From Atlantibacter hermannii (lineage in GTDB: Bacteria; Pseudomonadota; Gammaproteobacteria; Enterobacterales; Enterobacteriaceae): a stretch of 64,000 bases of DNA. The stretch's first letter is position 1. Every line of letters starts with the position of its first letter. The DNA lies in assembly GCF_009907385.1 (NCBI RefSeq), contig NZ_JAAATR010000064.1:1-64000 (forward strand), in the 5' to 3' direction. Positions 49,188-59,110 of this stretch are shown piece by piece. The position numbers and the translations under genes are program-made. The notes under the pieces were generated by a model. That model saw only the letters and a program-made list of their open reading frames with translations, was not told the DNA's origin and did not search any database.

Positions 49188-50579
49188 TTAATCGATAATA
49201 ATATCTTTATCCGTGGTTTTTAGTATGTTTGTGAGATACTTGCTATGATCAATATAGACATATTCGTTTTTTCCAGGGAAGTAGCGAAGGATTGAAGCAT
49301 TTAGATAAGCTCGAAAAGCGAATACTTTATTTCTCGGTGGTGCAGTAATAGTATAGGTTTTGCTAACGCTTTGGGTAGACTCTTCAGAAAATGAAACCGT
49401 ACTTTCGAACTTTAGTCCAATTTTAGCCACTTGAAAATCTGCTTCGAAGGTTAATCCTGCTGTTAGTGAGATTGAGCTAGAGAATGAGAAGCTTTCTGTT
49501 ATGGTTAAACTAAATTCTGAAGTCGCATCAGAGTCCTCATTGTCGAGAACTTGCAGTCTTTCTATGTCGGCTGTGTGAAGAATTATTGAATCTATATACT
49601 CTAAAGATTTACATAAAACAGGTAGTCCATATAAAAAAGTATTTTTACAAGCCAACGGTTTTTTATCAAATACTTTAAGCTTAACTTTTCTTGAGGGGAT
49701 ATTGTCAAGCTGATCGTTGAAGTTGAAAAACAGTATATTTTTAAATGTATTTTTAATATATTCGTAATCGTTTATTAGAACGTTAAGATCAGAGTATAAT
49801 ATTGATCTTGTTTGCATTTCTAAAGTGGTTTTGTGTTGTTTTTCTGTTTTCTTCTCCGTATAGTTTTTTATTTTTAGCTTCCAGTTAATAGCAACAACAC
49901 CAATAGCATCAGCTTCTTGGGTTGTTTCATTATAATTTTGCACCAAATATATTACTCGTTCACCCCTGGTTTCATAATCATTATTAAGATCACTTTCATT
50001 AATACCAATTGCATTTTTGAGTACCGGCTCTAAGGCATCTTTATCAAGACCTGCGACAATTGAACCGGAAAGTTCTTTGCCTATTGAAACAAAGAAGTTT
50101 TTAATCTTCTCAGCTGTTCCCTCTGTGCTGTATTCTGTAACACTTTTTTCTACACCTGAAAAAGAGCCAGCTTTATCTGTTTTTAATTTATTGAAATGAA
50201 TAGGGAATTGAATACAAAAAAGTTCATTCCGATACCCCATCGCAGTGTCTGAGGGTGTCCATGAGCCATTTAGACCTTCATCCGAATAACCAAAGTGATC
50301 TAACAAATTTATTGTGTCAATTTTTTCTAATATTTCAAAGCTGTTTGTGGCTACACGTGGCGAATTGTTTTGATTTTTCGAATAAATACCCCAGGATTGG
50401 GATTTTCCGACTGGCCATTTACTTATTACATTTTTCTTAAACTCCTGCAGTTTTTCAGACTCTGTTTGACTACATGTTAGTCCTAAAGCTCTTAAATCTC
50501 TTTGCAACTCTGAAATTTGCACCCGGCTGGGTTCGGTTTTAAAAAGTTCTATGGCAACGCGGCGTTTAGGAATAGGCAT
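49188..50579 (-). CDS. Putative beta-pore-forming toxin-like protein (aerolysin/ETX-MTX2-like C-terminus)
   Basis: A 463-residue protein I do not recognise by name. Residues 1-330 show no familiar motif. From about residue 355 to 430 the sequence alternates polar Ser/Thr with hydrophobic residues (SLTITESFSFSSSISLTAGL, then KFESTVSFSEESTQSVSKTY). It then reads TYTITAPPRNKVFAFRAYLN, the pattern of the transmembrane beta-hairpin and following strand of aerolysin-type and ETX/MTX2 toxins, whose core often ends in T-V-PP-x-x-K/T-V. There is no N-terminal signal peptide. It has a strong AAGGAG site. The gene is visibly AT-rich compared with its neighbours, pointing to horizontal transfer. Function is inferred from composition only. 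Confidence 0.5.
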   Translation of the reverse strand: MPIPKRRVAIELFKTEPSRVQISELQRDLRALGLTCSQTESEKLQEFKKNVISKWPVGKSQSWGIYSKNQNNSPRVATNSFEILEKIDTINLLDHFGYSDEGLNGSWTPSDTAMGYRNELFCIQFPIHFNKLKTDKAGSFSGVEKSVTEYSTEGTAEKIKNFFVSIGKELSGSIVAGLDKDALEPVLKNAIGINESDLNNDYETRGERVIYLVQNYNETTQEADAIGVVAINWKLKIKNYTEKKTEKQHKTTLEMQTRSILYSDLNVLINDYEYIKNTFKNILFFNFNDQLDNIPSRKVKLKVFDKKPLACKNTFLYGLPVLCKSLEYIDSIILHTADIERLQVLDNEDSDATSEFSLTITESFSFSSSISLTAGLTFEADFQVAKIGLKFESTVSFSEESTQSVSKTYTITAPPRNKVFAFRAYLNASILRYFPGKNEYVYIDHSKYLTNILKTTDKDIIID

Positions 50580-50996
50580 AATAACTCCTTTATCTGATAG
50601 ATAAAATAATATATGAATGCAGCGGTGGGTTACATATCATTAAATAAATCTCTTGCTGCCAAAGGAATATTGAACTTTTTATAAATAAAAAATGTGAACT
50701 GATTCTAAAAAAACACCAATTATAATAAAGGCTGATCGATTATTTTTTATGTATTCATTTGGCGGATGTTTATTGGGCTATTTATTCTTGTTGTCGATCG
50801 TTTTGTGAGTGAATTAATATTAAGCTGGAACGCATTGAGTATATCGTTTCATACAACGTACAGAAGTTTCCAGAATTTTTGTTTTGCTTCTGTTAATAGA
50901 TTCCCATTGTATTCAGTTTATACAATCCATAACCATTTCCATCTCGTTAACGCTCAACGGATGGATTCCCATATCAGACAAGACAGAAAAGAAAGC
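50580..50996. other. AT-rich gap; no gene recognised
   Basis: The promoter region of the pore-former-like gene and about 400 bases of AT-rich DNA. A 77-codon open frame (50766-50999) has no ribosome-binding site, domain or homologue that I recognise. Confidence 0.5.
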
Positions 50997-51181
50997 TGAA
51001 TCGCCACGGGTTTAACAGACACCTCGGAGTCATTTAAGATGACTTAAAGAGAGGTGCCCATGAGCGGTAAGCGTTATCCTGAAGAGTTTAAAATTGAAGT
51101 AGTCAAACAGGCTGTTGATCGTGGTCATTTGGTTTCCAGCGTTGCAACACGTCTCGATATTACCACCCACAGCCTTTATAC
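50997..51181 (+). mobile_element. 5' remnant of an IS3-family insertion sequence (orfA fragment)
   Basis: A probable left end (TGAATCGCCACGGGTTTAAC) is followed by an ATG at 51060 and 40 codons of an IS3-type OrfA HTH protein (MSGKRYPEEFKIEVVKQAVD ... VATRLDITTHSLY). Intact relatives continue with AWIKKYG at this point. Here the sequence switches abruptly at about 51181 into a different gene on the other strand. All of orfB and the right end are missing. Confidence 0.75.
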
Positions 51182-51443
51182 GCTCAATATCGTCATAGTC
51201 TTCCAGCGTCAGGCTGAGGGGAAGCAAAGACGCAAAGTCCCGGCCTGTCGGCGTATCAAAGAGGGTGGCGGTGGCGGTTTCTCCCTCCACAATGATCTCA
51301 ATTTTCATAAGCGTCTCCTGCGCCACTCCCCGGTCGTTGTCACCCGCCATAGCGGACTGCGTGACGAAAAGCAGGCCGGCAAGGAGCATCAGTGATGCTC
51401 TGCGGTAAGCGTTTTGCATAAGGGTTAGCGTTGACTTTTTCAT
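51182..51443 (-). pseudogene. Exported cyclophilin-like-fold protein, 3' end lost to the IS remnant
   Basis: The N-terminal 87 codons are intact: a signal peptide (MKKSTLTLMQ ... QSAMA, about residues 1-33) and the start of a cyclophilin-like domain (MKIEIIVEGETATATLFD, then PTGRDFASLLPLSLTLEDYD). Family members run about 80 residues further. The reading frame continues into the IS3 remnant for about 50 meaningless codons and stops at 51030. It is divergent from a LysR gene, a common pairing for this family. Confidence 0.7.
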
Positions 51444-51535
51444 CGCATTATTGTTACCAATATGCAGCGGGTTAACTAGCTAATGAATACTTAATACCCT
51501 TATAAGTAAAATTTATAAATGGACCGGTAACGAGC

Positions 51536-52435
51536 ATGGCCAGACGCAATCTCAACGACTTACTCTCTTTCGTCACCGTGGCGCGTGAGGGCAGCTTTAC
51601 GCGCGCTGCCGCCCAGCTCGGCGTGACCCAGCCCGCACTGAGCCAGGCGATTTCCGGGCTGGAAGAACGGATGCAAATCCGCCTGCTGACAAGGACCACG
51701 CGCAGTGTGTCAGTGACGGCTGCCGGGGAGCGCCTGCTGCAGTCTGTGGGACATCGTATTGATGAGATTGAAGCCGAGCTGGACATGCTGACGGCACTGC
51801 GTGATAAACCTGCCGGGACCGTCCGTATTACATGTGGACCTAATGTTCTGAAGACCACACTGCTGCCAAAGCTGACACCACTGTTACGCGAATATCCTGA
51901 TATTCATATTGAGTTTGATGCCAACCACGGCTTCCGGGATATCGTTGCGGATCGTTTTGATGCCGGCGTGCGGCTCGGAGACACTATCGACAAAGATATG
52001 ATAGCCGTACCCATTGGCCCGAAACTGCGCATGGCGGCTGTAGCTTCCCCTGAGTATTTCGCCCGGTGCGCCGCCCCTCAGACCCCACGCGATCTGATGC
52101 AACACTGCTGTATTAATGAGCGCATGGTTCAATCGGGGAAAATTTACGCCTGGGAGTTTGAGCAGGAAAACGGTAAATTTCACGTTCGGGTTGAAGGGCA
52201 ACTGACGTTTAACACATCGGAACACGTCGTTGACGCAGCTCTTGCCGGACTGGGCATTGCCTTTTTACCTGAAGAGGAGTTCGGCACAAATCTGCAGGAA
52301 GGAAAACTGATCCGCGTGCTTGAAGAATGGTGCCGTCCTTTTCCCGGCTACTATCTTTATTATCCCAGCCGTAAACAGCCTTCCCCAGCGTTTTCACTCG
52401 TTGTGGATGCGTTGCGTATTAACCGGAAAATTTAA
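51536..52435 (+). CDS. LysR-type transcriptional regulator
   Basis: A 299-residue LysR-type regulator, complete: an HTH at residues 1-60 (MARRNLNDLLSFVTVAREGS, then QLGVTQPALSQAISGLEERM) and an effector domain to the end. It belongs by wording to the large group that controls divergent oxidoreductase or small periplasmic-protein genes. Its likely target, the divergent cyclophilin-like gene 92 bases away, is truncated, so the regulator may now be without its original operon. Confidence 0.87.
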   Translation: MARRNLNDLLSFVTVAREGSFTRAAAQLGVTQPALSQAISGLEERMQIRLLTRTTRSVSVTAAGERLLQSVGHRIDEIEAELDMLTALRDKPAGTVRITCGPNVLKTTLLPKLTPLLREYPDIHIEFDANHGFRDIVADRFDAGVRLGDTIDKDMIAVPIGPKLRMAAVASPEYFARCAAPQTPRDLMQHCCINERMVQSGKIYAWEFEQENGKFHVRVEGQLTFNTSEHVVDAALAGLGIAFLPEEEFGTNLQEGKLIRVLEEWCRPFPGYYLYYPSRKQPSPAFSLVVDALRINRKI

Positions 52436-52969
52436 CGCTGAATTATCGGGCCAATATTTCAAGAACGGACGTGAACGTCCACTTTTGGCACGGAACGGAC
52501 CTTCATTGACGCTATGCCAGACCTAAATTGCTGCTCAGCAGGGATTTTAACGTCGCCATTAACTTCACTTACTGGAGGCTTAACAGTGGCTGGGAAAAGT
52601 TGGTTGACGGAGGGCTGATAACCGATTTTATTGAGAACCGTGAGCAAGGCCGGGAGTCCTTTCCGGGATTGTGAGGGGTTGAGCAAGCCTACCAGCGCGG
52701 TAGTGTTTTGAACATATCAGAATCAAGCGATGATACTTTCCTTTCTCAGACCGGACAAAGACCGGATTCTTCCTTGCTGTGATAAATCCACAATGCAGAC
52801 TTACAGATTGGAAATAATGTTTATTGGTAGTTTGAAGACCAGCAGACGTTGGCACTGTGACCGGAAGGGTAGGGAGTCGCTAAAGAGAAATGCTCAGGTG
52901 GGACCCAAGGTGTAAAGCAGTGTCTCCTGTGGTCGACACTACCAGAAATCTACCGGAACCCCAGAAAGC
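52436..52969. other. Gap between the LysR gene and tRNA-Phe; no gene recognised
   Basis: About 530 bases downstream of the tRNA gene 3' end. Several 60-75-codon open frames overlap on both strands but none shows a domain or ribosome-binding site. No integrase fragment and no second copy of the tRNA 3' end was found by eye. Confidence 0.5.
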
Positions 52970-52994
52970 AAAAAACCAGCCCGTAGGCTGGTTT
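52970..52994 (-). terminator. Terminator of the tRNA-Phe gene
   Basis: On the minus strand a 9-bp stem (52986-52994 with 52973-52981, loop TACG) continues into a run of T residues (52970-52975), 12 bases after the tRNA CCA end. Confidence 0.85.
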
Positions 52995-53006
52995 CTTTTA
53001 AATAAG

Positions 53007-53082
53007 TGGTGCCCGGACTCGGAATCGAACCAAGGACACGGGGATTTTCAATCCCCTGCTCTACCGACTGAGCTATCCGGGC
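53007..53082 (-). tRNA. pheU: tRNA-Phe (GAA)
   Basis: A 76-base tRNA identical in plan to E. coli tRNA-Phe: acceptor GCCCGGA/TCCGGGC, D-loop AGCTCAGTCGGTAGAGC, anticodon loop TTGAAAA (anticodon GAA at 53047-53049), T-loop GGTTCGATTCC, and an encoded CCA at 53007-53009. Its place next to yjdC and dsbD corresponds to pheU, a well-known integration site for genomic islands. The DNA beyond its 3' end here is accessory. Confidence 0.97.
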
Positions 53083-53197
53083 AACGGGGCGAATTAAACC
53101 GTAAAGGCCGCATGGCGTCAACGGCTTTGTCATAAAAAATCGGTAAATCTGTGTTGATTGCCTGCTTTTCAGGCAAAATTCGCAAAAGCGGACGTTT

Positions 53198-53773
53198 TCA
53201 CGTCAATGCACCACCGAGGCGGCACTGCGCGAAGCGCAGAATATCTTCCGCCAGATGGCGGGCGGTATCCACATCGGCCTGGCTGCGCTTTACCAGCAGG
53301 CGGCTCAGACACCCTTCCAGAATCAGTTCCATCTGTTTGGCGACCATGGTCGGGTCGTCCACTTCCAGTTGGGTGAGCAGCGCGTGCGTATACTCCAGCG
53401 CCGCTTTTTTCTGGCGGTCAGCGATCTGGTGGATAGGGTGCGAGGCATCCGGATAAAAGGTGCAGGCAGCGATAAACAGGCAGCCTGGATAACGATTCTG
53501 GCTGACGCATTCGGTCAGCGCCTGATAACGGTACAGCAGTTTCTGCTCGATGCTCAGCTCGTCATTATGAAGCAGTTGCCTGCGCCAGGCTTCGACCTGC
53601 TCATTCAGATGACGCAACGCGTCATAAAACAGCGCATCACGGTCAGGCCAGAAGCGGATAATCTCTTCAACGGGATAATTCGCTCTGGTCGCCACCATCT
53701 CCAGCGTGGTGTTGGCAAGCCCCTTTTCTTCTAATACATGCAGGGCGTGCTCAAGTACTTGTTCGCGTTGCAC
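53198..53773 (-). CDS. yjdC: TetR-family regulator YjdC
   Basis: A 191-residue TetR-type regulator with an N-terminal HTH ([20 protein letters not shown], then [20 protein letters not shown]). Its position between tRNA-Phe and dsbD matches E. coli YjdC. The ligand is unknown. It is 49 bases downstream of dsbD on the same strand and may be co-transcribed. Confidence 0.93.
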   Translation of the reverse strand: MQREQVLEHALHVLEEKGLANTTLEMVATRANYPVEEIIRFWPDRDALFYDALRHLNEQVEAWRRQLLHNDELSIEQKLLYRYQALTECVSQNRYPGCLFIAACTFYPDASHPIHQIADRQKKAALEYTHALLTQLEVDDPTMVAKQMELILEGCLSRLLVKRSQADVDTARHLAEDILRFAQCRLGGALT

Positions 53774-53822
53774 GGTTCACTCCTCCGTTCGTCCCAACGG
53801 TTATTCCCATCCCAAGTGTTGT

Positions 53823-55508
53823 TTACCGGGCCAGATTGTGCAAATGCGCGGTAAAGTCTGCGGCGTTCATAAAGCCGGTCACGCGCTGAGGCGCTTGCTC
53901 CTGGCCGTTTGCGTCATAGAACAAAATGGTCGGTAAACCCAGCACCTGGAGATGCTTTAATAAAGCGACATCCTGAGGGCTGTTGCGCGTGACGTCCGCC
54001 TGTAGCAGCACGGTGTTCGCCAGCGCGCGATACACATCAGGATGGCTGAACGTGTATTTCTCAAACTCTTTACACGCCACGCACCAGTCGGCGTACAGAT
54101 CCAGCATCACCGGTTTCCCTTTCGCTTTCGCCAGCGCGCTGTTCAGGGAATCGATATCGGTAATGCGCGTAAAGTTAAGATGGGCCTGGGTTGTTTGTAC
54201 TGGCGCATCGAATGCCCAATCCTGTAGCGGACGGGCGGCGATCAGCGCAGCGCCCAGCAGGGCGATTTGCAGTACGCGCATCCAGCCTTTATGGCTGTTA
54301 AGCGACGTGATAAACGCCCAGCCAAAGAACGCGACGCCCAGCAGGCTCCACAAGCGTAGCCCCCAGGTTTCGCCGAGCACGCGCTCCAGCAAAAACACCG
54401 GCAGGGCCAGGATCACGAAACCAAAAGCAATTTTAACCTGCTGCATCCACGGCCCGCTTTTCGGCAGCAGCCGGTTGCCGAATACCGTTACCAGAATCAG
54501 CGGCAACCCCATGCCCAGCGCGTAAAGATAGAGTGTTCCGCCGCCCAGCCAGAGATTCCCGCTCTGAGCGATATACAGCAGGATGGCGCTCAGCGGCGCG
54601 GTGGTGCACGGCGAGCAAATCAGCCCGGCAATCGCCCCCATGCTGAACACGCCCGCCAGTGAGCCGCCCTGCTGGCGGTTGCTGAGCAGCGTCAGGCGCG
54701 TTTGCAGTGAAGAGGGCAGTTGCAGCGTAAACAGACCAAACATCGACAGCGCCAGGGCGATAAACACCACTGACAGACCAGTCAAAATATAAGGATGTTG
54801 CAGCGCAGCCTGGAATTGCATCCCGGCGGCGGCCACAATCAGGCCCAGCGCCGTGTAGGTGAGCGCCATCCCCTGAACATACACAAACGACAGCCACAGC
54901 GCGCGCGCCGTCGACAGGCGCTGTTTGCCCCCTAATACGATGCCCGAGATCAGCGGGTACATCGGCAGGACGCACGGCGTAAAAGCAATGCCAATCCCAA
55001 TCAACAGCGCCCACAGGGCTGAAAAGGGGAGTTGGGTAGGTTTTTCTTCCGGGGCGGTAACCGGCGCGGGGGCAAATTCGCCCGGTGCGACCGCGTTGAG
55101 CGGCACGACTTTGGTTTCCGGCGGATAGCAGAAGCCCGCTTCGGCACAGCCCTGGTAAGTCACGCGCAGCGTCGCGCCCTGCGCCGCTTCGCTAATGGGG
55201 AGCGCGACGGAGAGCTGATGCTTATAAATTTCGGTTTTGCCGTAAAACTCATCTTCATGCCACTCGCCGGCAGGAAGATTTAACGCGCCGACCGTGGCCT
55301 GCGCCGGCGTCACGCTGATTTGCTGGCGATAGAGATAGTAGCCCGGTTTGATTTGCCAGTTCAGCCCCAGGCTGTTGCCCTGCTGCTGGAAATCAAAGGC
55401 GAACGCTTTGTCTACCGGGACAAACTGGCTTTTCTGGGAATCGAATAATCCGGCGTAAACCTGGGTGCTGCAAAACAGCAGAATTAGCGTAAGGATGCGT
55501 TGAGCCAT
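53823..55508 (-). CDS. dsbD: Thiol:disulfide interchange protein DsbD
   Basis: A 561-residue protein in three parts: a signal peptide (residues 1-19) and N-terminal periplasmic domain with the cysteine pair GCAEAGFC; an eight-helix membrane domain with cysteines in [11 protein letters not shown] and [10 protein letters not shown]; and a C-terminal thioredoxin-like domain with CVAC in [11 protein letters not shown]. It moves electrons from cytoplasmic thioredoxin to DsbC, DsbG and CcmG in the periplasm. Its start lies inside the cutA 3' end (25-base overlap). Confidence 0.97.
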   Translation of the reverse strand: MAQRILTLILLFCSTQVYAGLFDSQKSQFVPVDKAFAFDFQQQGNSLGLNWQIKPGYYLYRQQISVTPAQATVGALNLPAGEWHEDEFYGKTEIYKHQLSVALPISEAAQGATLRVTYQGCAEAGFCYPPETKVVPLNAVAPGEFAPAPVTAPEEKPTQLPFSALWALLIGIGIAFTPCVLPMYPLISGIVLGGKQRLSTARALWLSFVYVQGMALTYTALGLIVAAAGMQFQAALQHPYILTGLSVVFIALALSMFGLFTLQLPSSLQTRLTLLSNRQQGGSLAGVFSMGAIAGLICSPCTTAPLSAILLYIAQSGNLWLGGGTLYLYALGMGLPLILVTVFGNRLLPKSGPWMQQVKIAFGFVILALPVFLLERVLGETWGLRLWSLLGVAFFGWAFITSLNSHKGWMRVLQIALLGAALIAARPLQDWAFDAPVQTTQAHLNFTRITDIDSLNSALAKAKGKPVMLDLYADWCVACKEFEKYTFSHPDVYRALANTVLLQADVTRNSPQDVALLKHLQVLGLPTILFYDANGQEQAPQRVTGFMNAADFTAHLHNLAR

Positions 55509-55807
55509 GAGAGGTAATCGCTATCTCCGTAGAGCACTGGCAAAACCAGTAATTCAGGGGTTTGGTAAGAATGATGGGATCTCAGGCACGCCAGCAGCGC
55601 GTCCTGATGCCGGGTATCGCTTTTCAGCAGCATTTGGACTTCATACTCCTGTTCGAGCTTCCCTTCCCAGTAATAGAGCGACGAGGCGCCGGGCAACAGC
55701 GTGACGCAGGCAGCCAGTTTTTCACTTAATGCTTTGGTCGCCAGTTCTTGCGCAGTGGCTTCATCCGGGGCGGTGCAGAGTACTACGACAGCGGTGGGCG
55801 TGGTCAT
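55484..55807 (-). CDS. cutA: Divalent-cation tolerance protein CutA
   Basis: A 107-residue CutA1 trimer-forming protein ([45 protein letters not shown]). The ATG at 55807 has GAGG six bases ahead; a second ATG at 55813 is too close to it. Implicated in copper tolerance; its molecular function is unresolved. It is first of the cutA-dsbD-yjdC group. Confidence 0.95.
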   Translation of the reverse strand: MTTPTAVVVLCTAPDEATAQELATKALSEKLAACVTLLPGASSLYYWEGKLEQEYEVQMLLKSDTRHQDALLACLRSHHSYQTPELLVLPVLYGDSDYLSWLNASLR

Positions 55808-55866
55808 AATCATCCTCGTCTCAGTGAAAGCAGGCACTATATCACGGGCAAGGGGGCGGGATAATG

Positions 55867-55891
55867 AAACGGGCCGCAATGCGGCCCGTTT
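55867..55891. terminator. Hairpin between cutA and dcuA
   Basis: A perfect 11-bp stem AAACGGGCCGC/GCGGCCCGTTT (55867-55877, 55881-55891) lies 26 bases after the dcuA stop on the minus strand. T-richness is greater on the plus side, so it may be a weak dcuA terminator. Confidence 0.65.
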
Positions 55892-55916
55892 TTACTTTTG
55901 ATGACAATGGCTGTGA

Positions 55917-57218
55917 TTACAGCACCATACCGCCCACGATAAAGCCGAGGATCACGCACAGTGCGATAGCCACCACGCCCGGGATCAGGAAGGCGTGGTT
56001 AAACACGTATTTACCGATACGGGTCGAGCCGGTGTCGTCCATCTCTACCGCCGCCAGCAGCGTCGGGTAAGTCGGCAGCACGAACAGCGCGGAAACCGCA
56101 GCAAAAGAGGCCACTGCGGTCAGCGGGCTAACGCCCAGCATCAGCGCAGCCGGCATCAGGGCTTTGGTGGTCGCCGCCTGGGAGTAAAGCAGGGTAGCGG
56201 CAAAGAACAGCACCACGGCCAGCAGCCACGGGTAGCTGTTCAGCAGATCGCCCGCGACAGCCTGGATATCTTCGATGTGATGTTTTACGAAAGTATCGCC
56301 CAGCCATGCCACGCCTAGCACGCAAATACAGGCGCTCATACCGGATTTAAAGGTACCCGCGTTGAGAATATCGCCGGTATTGATTTTACAGGTCAGGCAG
56401 ATCAGGGTCGCTACGGTAAGCATGAATACCACGATCGCTTCGTTACGCGGCAGCACCGGATTCGCGATCAGACCCACGGTCGGGCTGATAGCGGTGGCGT
56501 ACAGCATAACGGCCACAATACCGATCAGGAACAGCACTACGGCGCGCTTGGCGTGCGGTTTGATGACAAACGCCTGGGTGCCGCGCAGGCTCACTTCGCC
56601 ACGGGCTAAACGCTCCTGATATACCGGATCGTCTTTCAGTTCCGCGCCCAGGAAGTTACATAGCACGGCAGTCAGCATTACGGCTACCAGCGTGACAGGA
56701 ATACAGATGCCCAGCAGCGTCAGGTAGCTCACGCCCAGCGGCTCAAGGATACCCGCGAAGAACACCACCGCAGCAGAGATCGGCGACGCGGTAATCGCAA
56801 TCTGCGAAGCGACAACGGCGATTGAGAGCGGACGGGAAGGGCGGATGCCCTGTTCTTTCGCCACTTCAGTGATCACCGGCATGGTGGAAAACGCGGTGTG
56901 GCCCGTACCCGCCAGGATGGTCATAAACCAGGTGACCAGCGGGGCAAGGAAGGTAATGTATTTGGGGTGACGACGAAGCAGTTTTTCCGCAAGGCTTACC
57001 AGATAATCCATCCCGCCGGCAACCTGCATGGCGGCGATAGCGGCGATAACCGCCATGATGATTTCGATAACGTCAAACGGGATCGCCCCGGGTTTAATTT
57101 GAAACATCAGGGTCAATACCAGAACGCCCAGACCGCCAGCAAAGCCAATGCCTATGCCGCCGAGCCGGGCACCGAGGTAGATCGCCAAAAGGACTATGAC
57201 GAGTTCAGCACCAAACAT
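55917..57218 (-). CDS. dcuA: Anaerobic C4-dicarboxylate transporter DcuA
   Basis: A 433-residue Dcu-family membrane protein with 10-12 hydrophobic segments, the same length and sequence pattern as E. coli DcuA. It exchanges aspartate, fumarate, malate and succinate. It follows aspA on the same strand after a 116-base gap holding a terminator; read-through would join import and deamination of aspartate. Confidence 0.97.
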   Translation of the reverse strand: MFGAELVIVLLAIYLGARLGGIGIGFAGGLGVLVLTLMFQIKPGAIPFDVIEIIMAVIAAIAAMQVAGGMDYLVSLAEKLLRRHPKYITFLAPLVTWFMTILAGTGHTAFSTMPVITEVAKEQGIRPSRPLSIAVVASQIAITASPISAAVVFFAGILEPLGVSYLTLLGICIPVTLVAVMLTAVLCNFLGAELKDDPVYQERLARGEVSLRGTQAFVIKPHAKRAVVLFLIGIVAVMLYATAISPTVGLIANPVLPRNEAIVVFMLTVATLICLTCKINTGDILNAGTFKSGMSACICVLGVAWLGDTFVKHHIEDIQAVAGDLLNSYPWLLAVVLFFAATLLYSQAATTKALMPAALMLGVSPLTAVASFAAVSALFVLPTYPTLLAAVEMDDTGSTRIGKYVFNHAFLIPGVVAIALCVILGFIVGGMVL

Positions 57219-57284
57219 AATGCGCTTCCTTGTATTTTAACGAGTTGATAATAAGTTGTTGTATTTTAGTATCTGCCAGAAACG

Positions 57285-57314
57285 AAAAAGGCACGTCACA
57301 AGTGACGTGCCTTT
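57285..57314 (-). terminator. Terminator of aspA
   Basis: A 13-bp perfect stem (57287-57299 with 57302-57314) lies 21 bases after the aspA stop. On the minus strand it runs into TTTTT (57285-57289). Confidence 0.85.
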
Positions 57315-57334
57315 CGCAGTATTAGGAAGAACCG

Positions 57335-58771
57335 TTACTGTTCGCTTTCATCGGTATAACGTTTCGCTTTGTAAGCCGGGTGCATCAGGTTATTCACGGA
57401 AAAAATATCGTCAAGCTCTGCTTCAGTGAGCAGACCACGTTCAAGGACGACTTCGCGCACGCTCTTACCGGTTTCAGCACAGATTTTCCCGACGATATCG
57501 CCGTTGTGGTGGCCGATAAACGGGTTCAGGTAAGTGACGATGCCGATGGAGTTATAAACGTAGCTTTCGCAGACTTCTTTATTCGCGGTGATACCGTTAA
57601 CGCATTTTTCCAGCAGGTTGTAGCAGGCGTTGGTCAGGATATGAATCGATTCGAACATCGCTTCGCCAATCACCGGCTCCATCACGTTTAACTGCAGCTG
57701 ACCGGCTTCAGAGGCCATGGTCACGCAGGTATCGTTGCCAATCACTTTAAAGCACACCTGGTTAACCACTTCCGGCACCACCGGGTTCACTTTGGCTGGC
57801 ATGATGGACGAGCCCGCCTGCAGTTCCGGCAGGTTGATTTCATTCAGGCCCGCACGGGGACCGGAAGAAAGCAGACGCAGGTCATTACAGATTTTGGAGA
57901 GTTTCACCGCCAGGCGTTTCAGGGCGCTGTGCACCATCACGTAGGCGCCGCAGTCGGAGGTGGCTTCAATCAGGTCTTCCGCCGGAACCACCGGCAGGTT
58001 AGACACTTCAGCCAGTTTCTGAACCGCCAGGTGCTGATAGCCGTCCGGCGTGTTCAGGCGCGTACCGATGGCAGTCGCGCCGAGGTTCACTTCCAGCAGC
58101 AGCTCGGAGGTACGCAGCAGGTTTTTAGTTTCTTCGTTCAGCAACACGTTAAACGCATGGAATTCCTGGCCGAGGGTCATCGGCACCGCGTCCTGCAACT
58201 GGGTGCGGCCCATCTTCAGAATGGTTTCGAATTCAACGGCTTTGCGCTGGAAGCCTTCGCCCAGCTGGTTGATCGCGTCTACCAGTTTCACGATAGAGGC
58301 GTAAACCGCGATGCGGAAGCCGGTTGGGTAGGCATCGTTAGTGGACTGGCATTTGTTAACGTGGTCGTTCGGATTGAGGTACTGGTACTCGCCTTTCTGA
58401 TGTCCCATCAGTTCCAGGCCGATATTTGCCAGCACTTCGTTGGTATTCATGTTTACAGAGGTGCCTGCGCCGCCCTGGTAAACGTCTACCGGGAATTGAT
58501 CCATGCATTTCCCGTTGTTCAGCACTTCATCACAGGCGGCGATAATGGTGTTCGCAATACTTTTAGGAATGGTTTGCAACTCTTTGTTCGCCATCGCGGC
58601 GGCCTTTTTCACCATCACCATTCCGCGAACGAATTCCGGTATGTCGCTGATTTTGCTGTTGCTGATGTAAAAGTTTTCAATCGCTCTCAGAGTGTGTACG
58701 CCGTAATAGGCCTCCGCTGGAACTTCCCTGGTACCCAACAAGTCTTCTTCGATACGAATGTTGTTTAACAT
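57335..58771 (-). CDS. aspA: Aspartate ammonia-lyase
   Basis: A 478-residue aspartase, identical in length to E. coli AspA. The fumarase/aspartase signature [11 protein letters not shown] is near residue 317, and SS-loop residues are intact. It converts aspartate to fumarate and ammonia, feeding fumarate respiration with DcuA. The frame extends six codons upstream, but homology sets the start at 58771. Confidence 0.97.
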   Translation of the reverse strand: MLNNIRIEEDLLGTREVPAEAYYGVHTLRAIENFYISNSKISDIPEFVRGMVMVKKAAAMANKELQTIPKSIANTIIAACDEVLNNGKCMDQFPVDVYQGGAGTSVNMNTNEVLANIGLELMGHQKGEYQYLNPNDHVNKCQSTNDAYPTGFRIAVYASIVKLVDAINQLGEGFQRKAVEFETILKMGRTQLQDAVPMTLGQEFHAFNVLLNEETKNLLRTSELLLEVNLGATAIGTRLNTPDGYQHLAVQKLAEVSNLPVVPAEDLIEATSDCGAYVMVHSALKRLAVKLSKICNDLRLLSSGPRAGLNEINLPELQAGSSIMPAKVNPVVPEVVNQVCFKVIGNDTCVTMASEAGQLQLNVMEPVIGEAMFESIHILTNACYNLLEKCVNGITANKEVCESYVYNSIGIVTYLNPFIGHHNGDIVGKICAETGKSVREVVLERGLLTEAELDDIFSVNNLMHPAYKAKRYTDESEQ

Positions 58772-58957
58772 GTGAACCTTCTTTCTCAAGCTGACGAATG
58801 TTTTACCAAACTCACAGGATATATGTGGTTATGGAGGATTAACGACCGACAAATATCTCCTTATTCGGTCTGATACCCATGATCATATGCTGTTATTCAC
58901 GAAAAGCCGTAATCTGGATCACTTATTATGGGCGTTGTTGCATTACATTTATTAATC

Positions 58958-58973
58958 TGTGAAATAGGTCACC
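58958..58973. promoter_or_regulatory. CRP site in the aspA-fxsA divergent region
   Basis: TGTGA-AATAGG-TCACC matches the CRP consensus at 9 of 10 conserved bases. It is about 185 bases from aspA, which is CRP-activated in E. coli, and 138 bases from fxsA. The rest of the 339-base gap shows no gene. Confidence 0.65.
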
Positions 58974-59067
58974 GGTTAACAATTTCTAAAAAAATGTCCC
59001 GGCAATCCGATTGAAAAGTGGCTATGGCGTCGCCATTTCATGAGGATGCGTGAGCAAATTTCTTCCT

Positions 59068-59093
59068 ACAGGCGCGTCGGCGTCTGTTTTTTT
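59068..59093 (+). terminator. Terminator-like structure in the fxsA leader
   Basis: ACAGGCGC pairs with GCGTCTGT (one G-T pair, loop GTCG) and is followed by seven T residues, only 18 bases before the fxsA start. No gene ends before it on this strand, so it would attenuate the fxsA transcript or end a short leader RNA. Confidence 0.55.
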
Positions 59094-59110
59094 ATTCACA
59101 GGAGAACACT

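Noticed and set aside
50766..50999. Open frame of 77 codons in AT-rich DNA
   Set aside because: No ribosome-binding site or homologue, and it runs into the IS3 remnant.
52436..53006. Possible att duplication of the tRNA-Phe 3' end
   Set aside because: No second copy of the tRNA end and no integrase fragment could be found by eye in the window.
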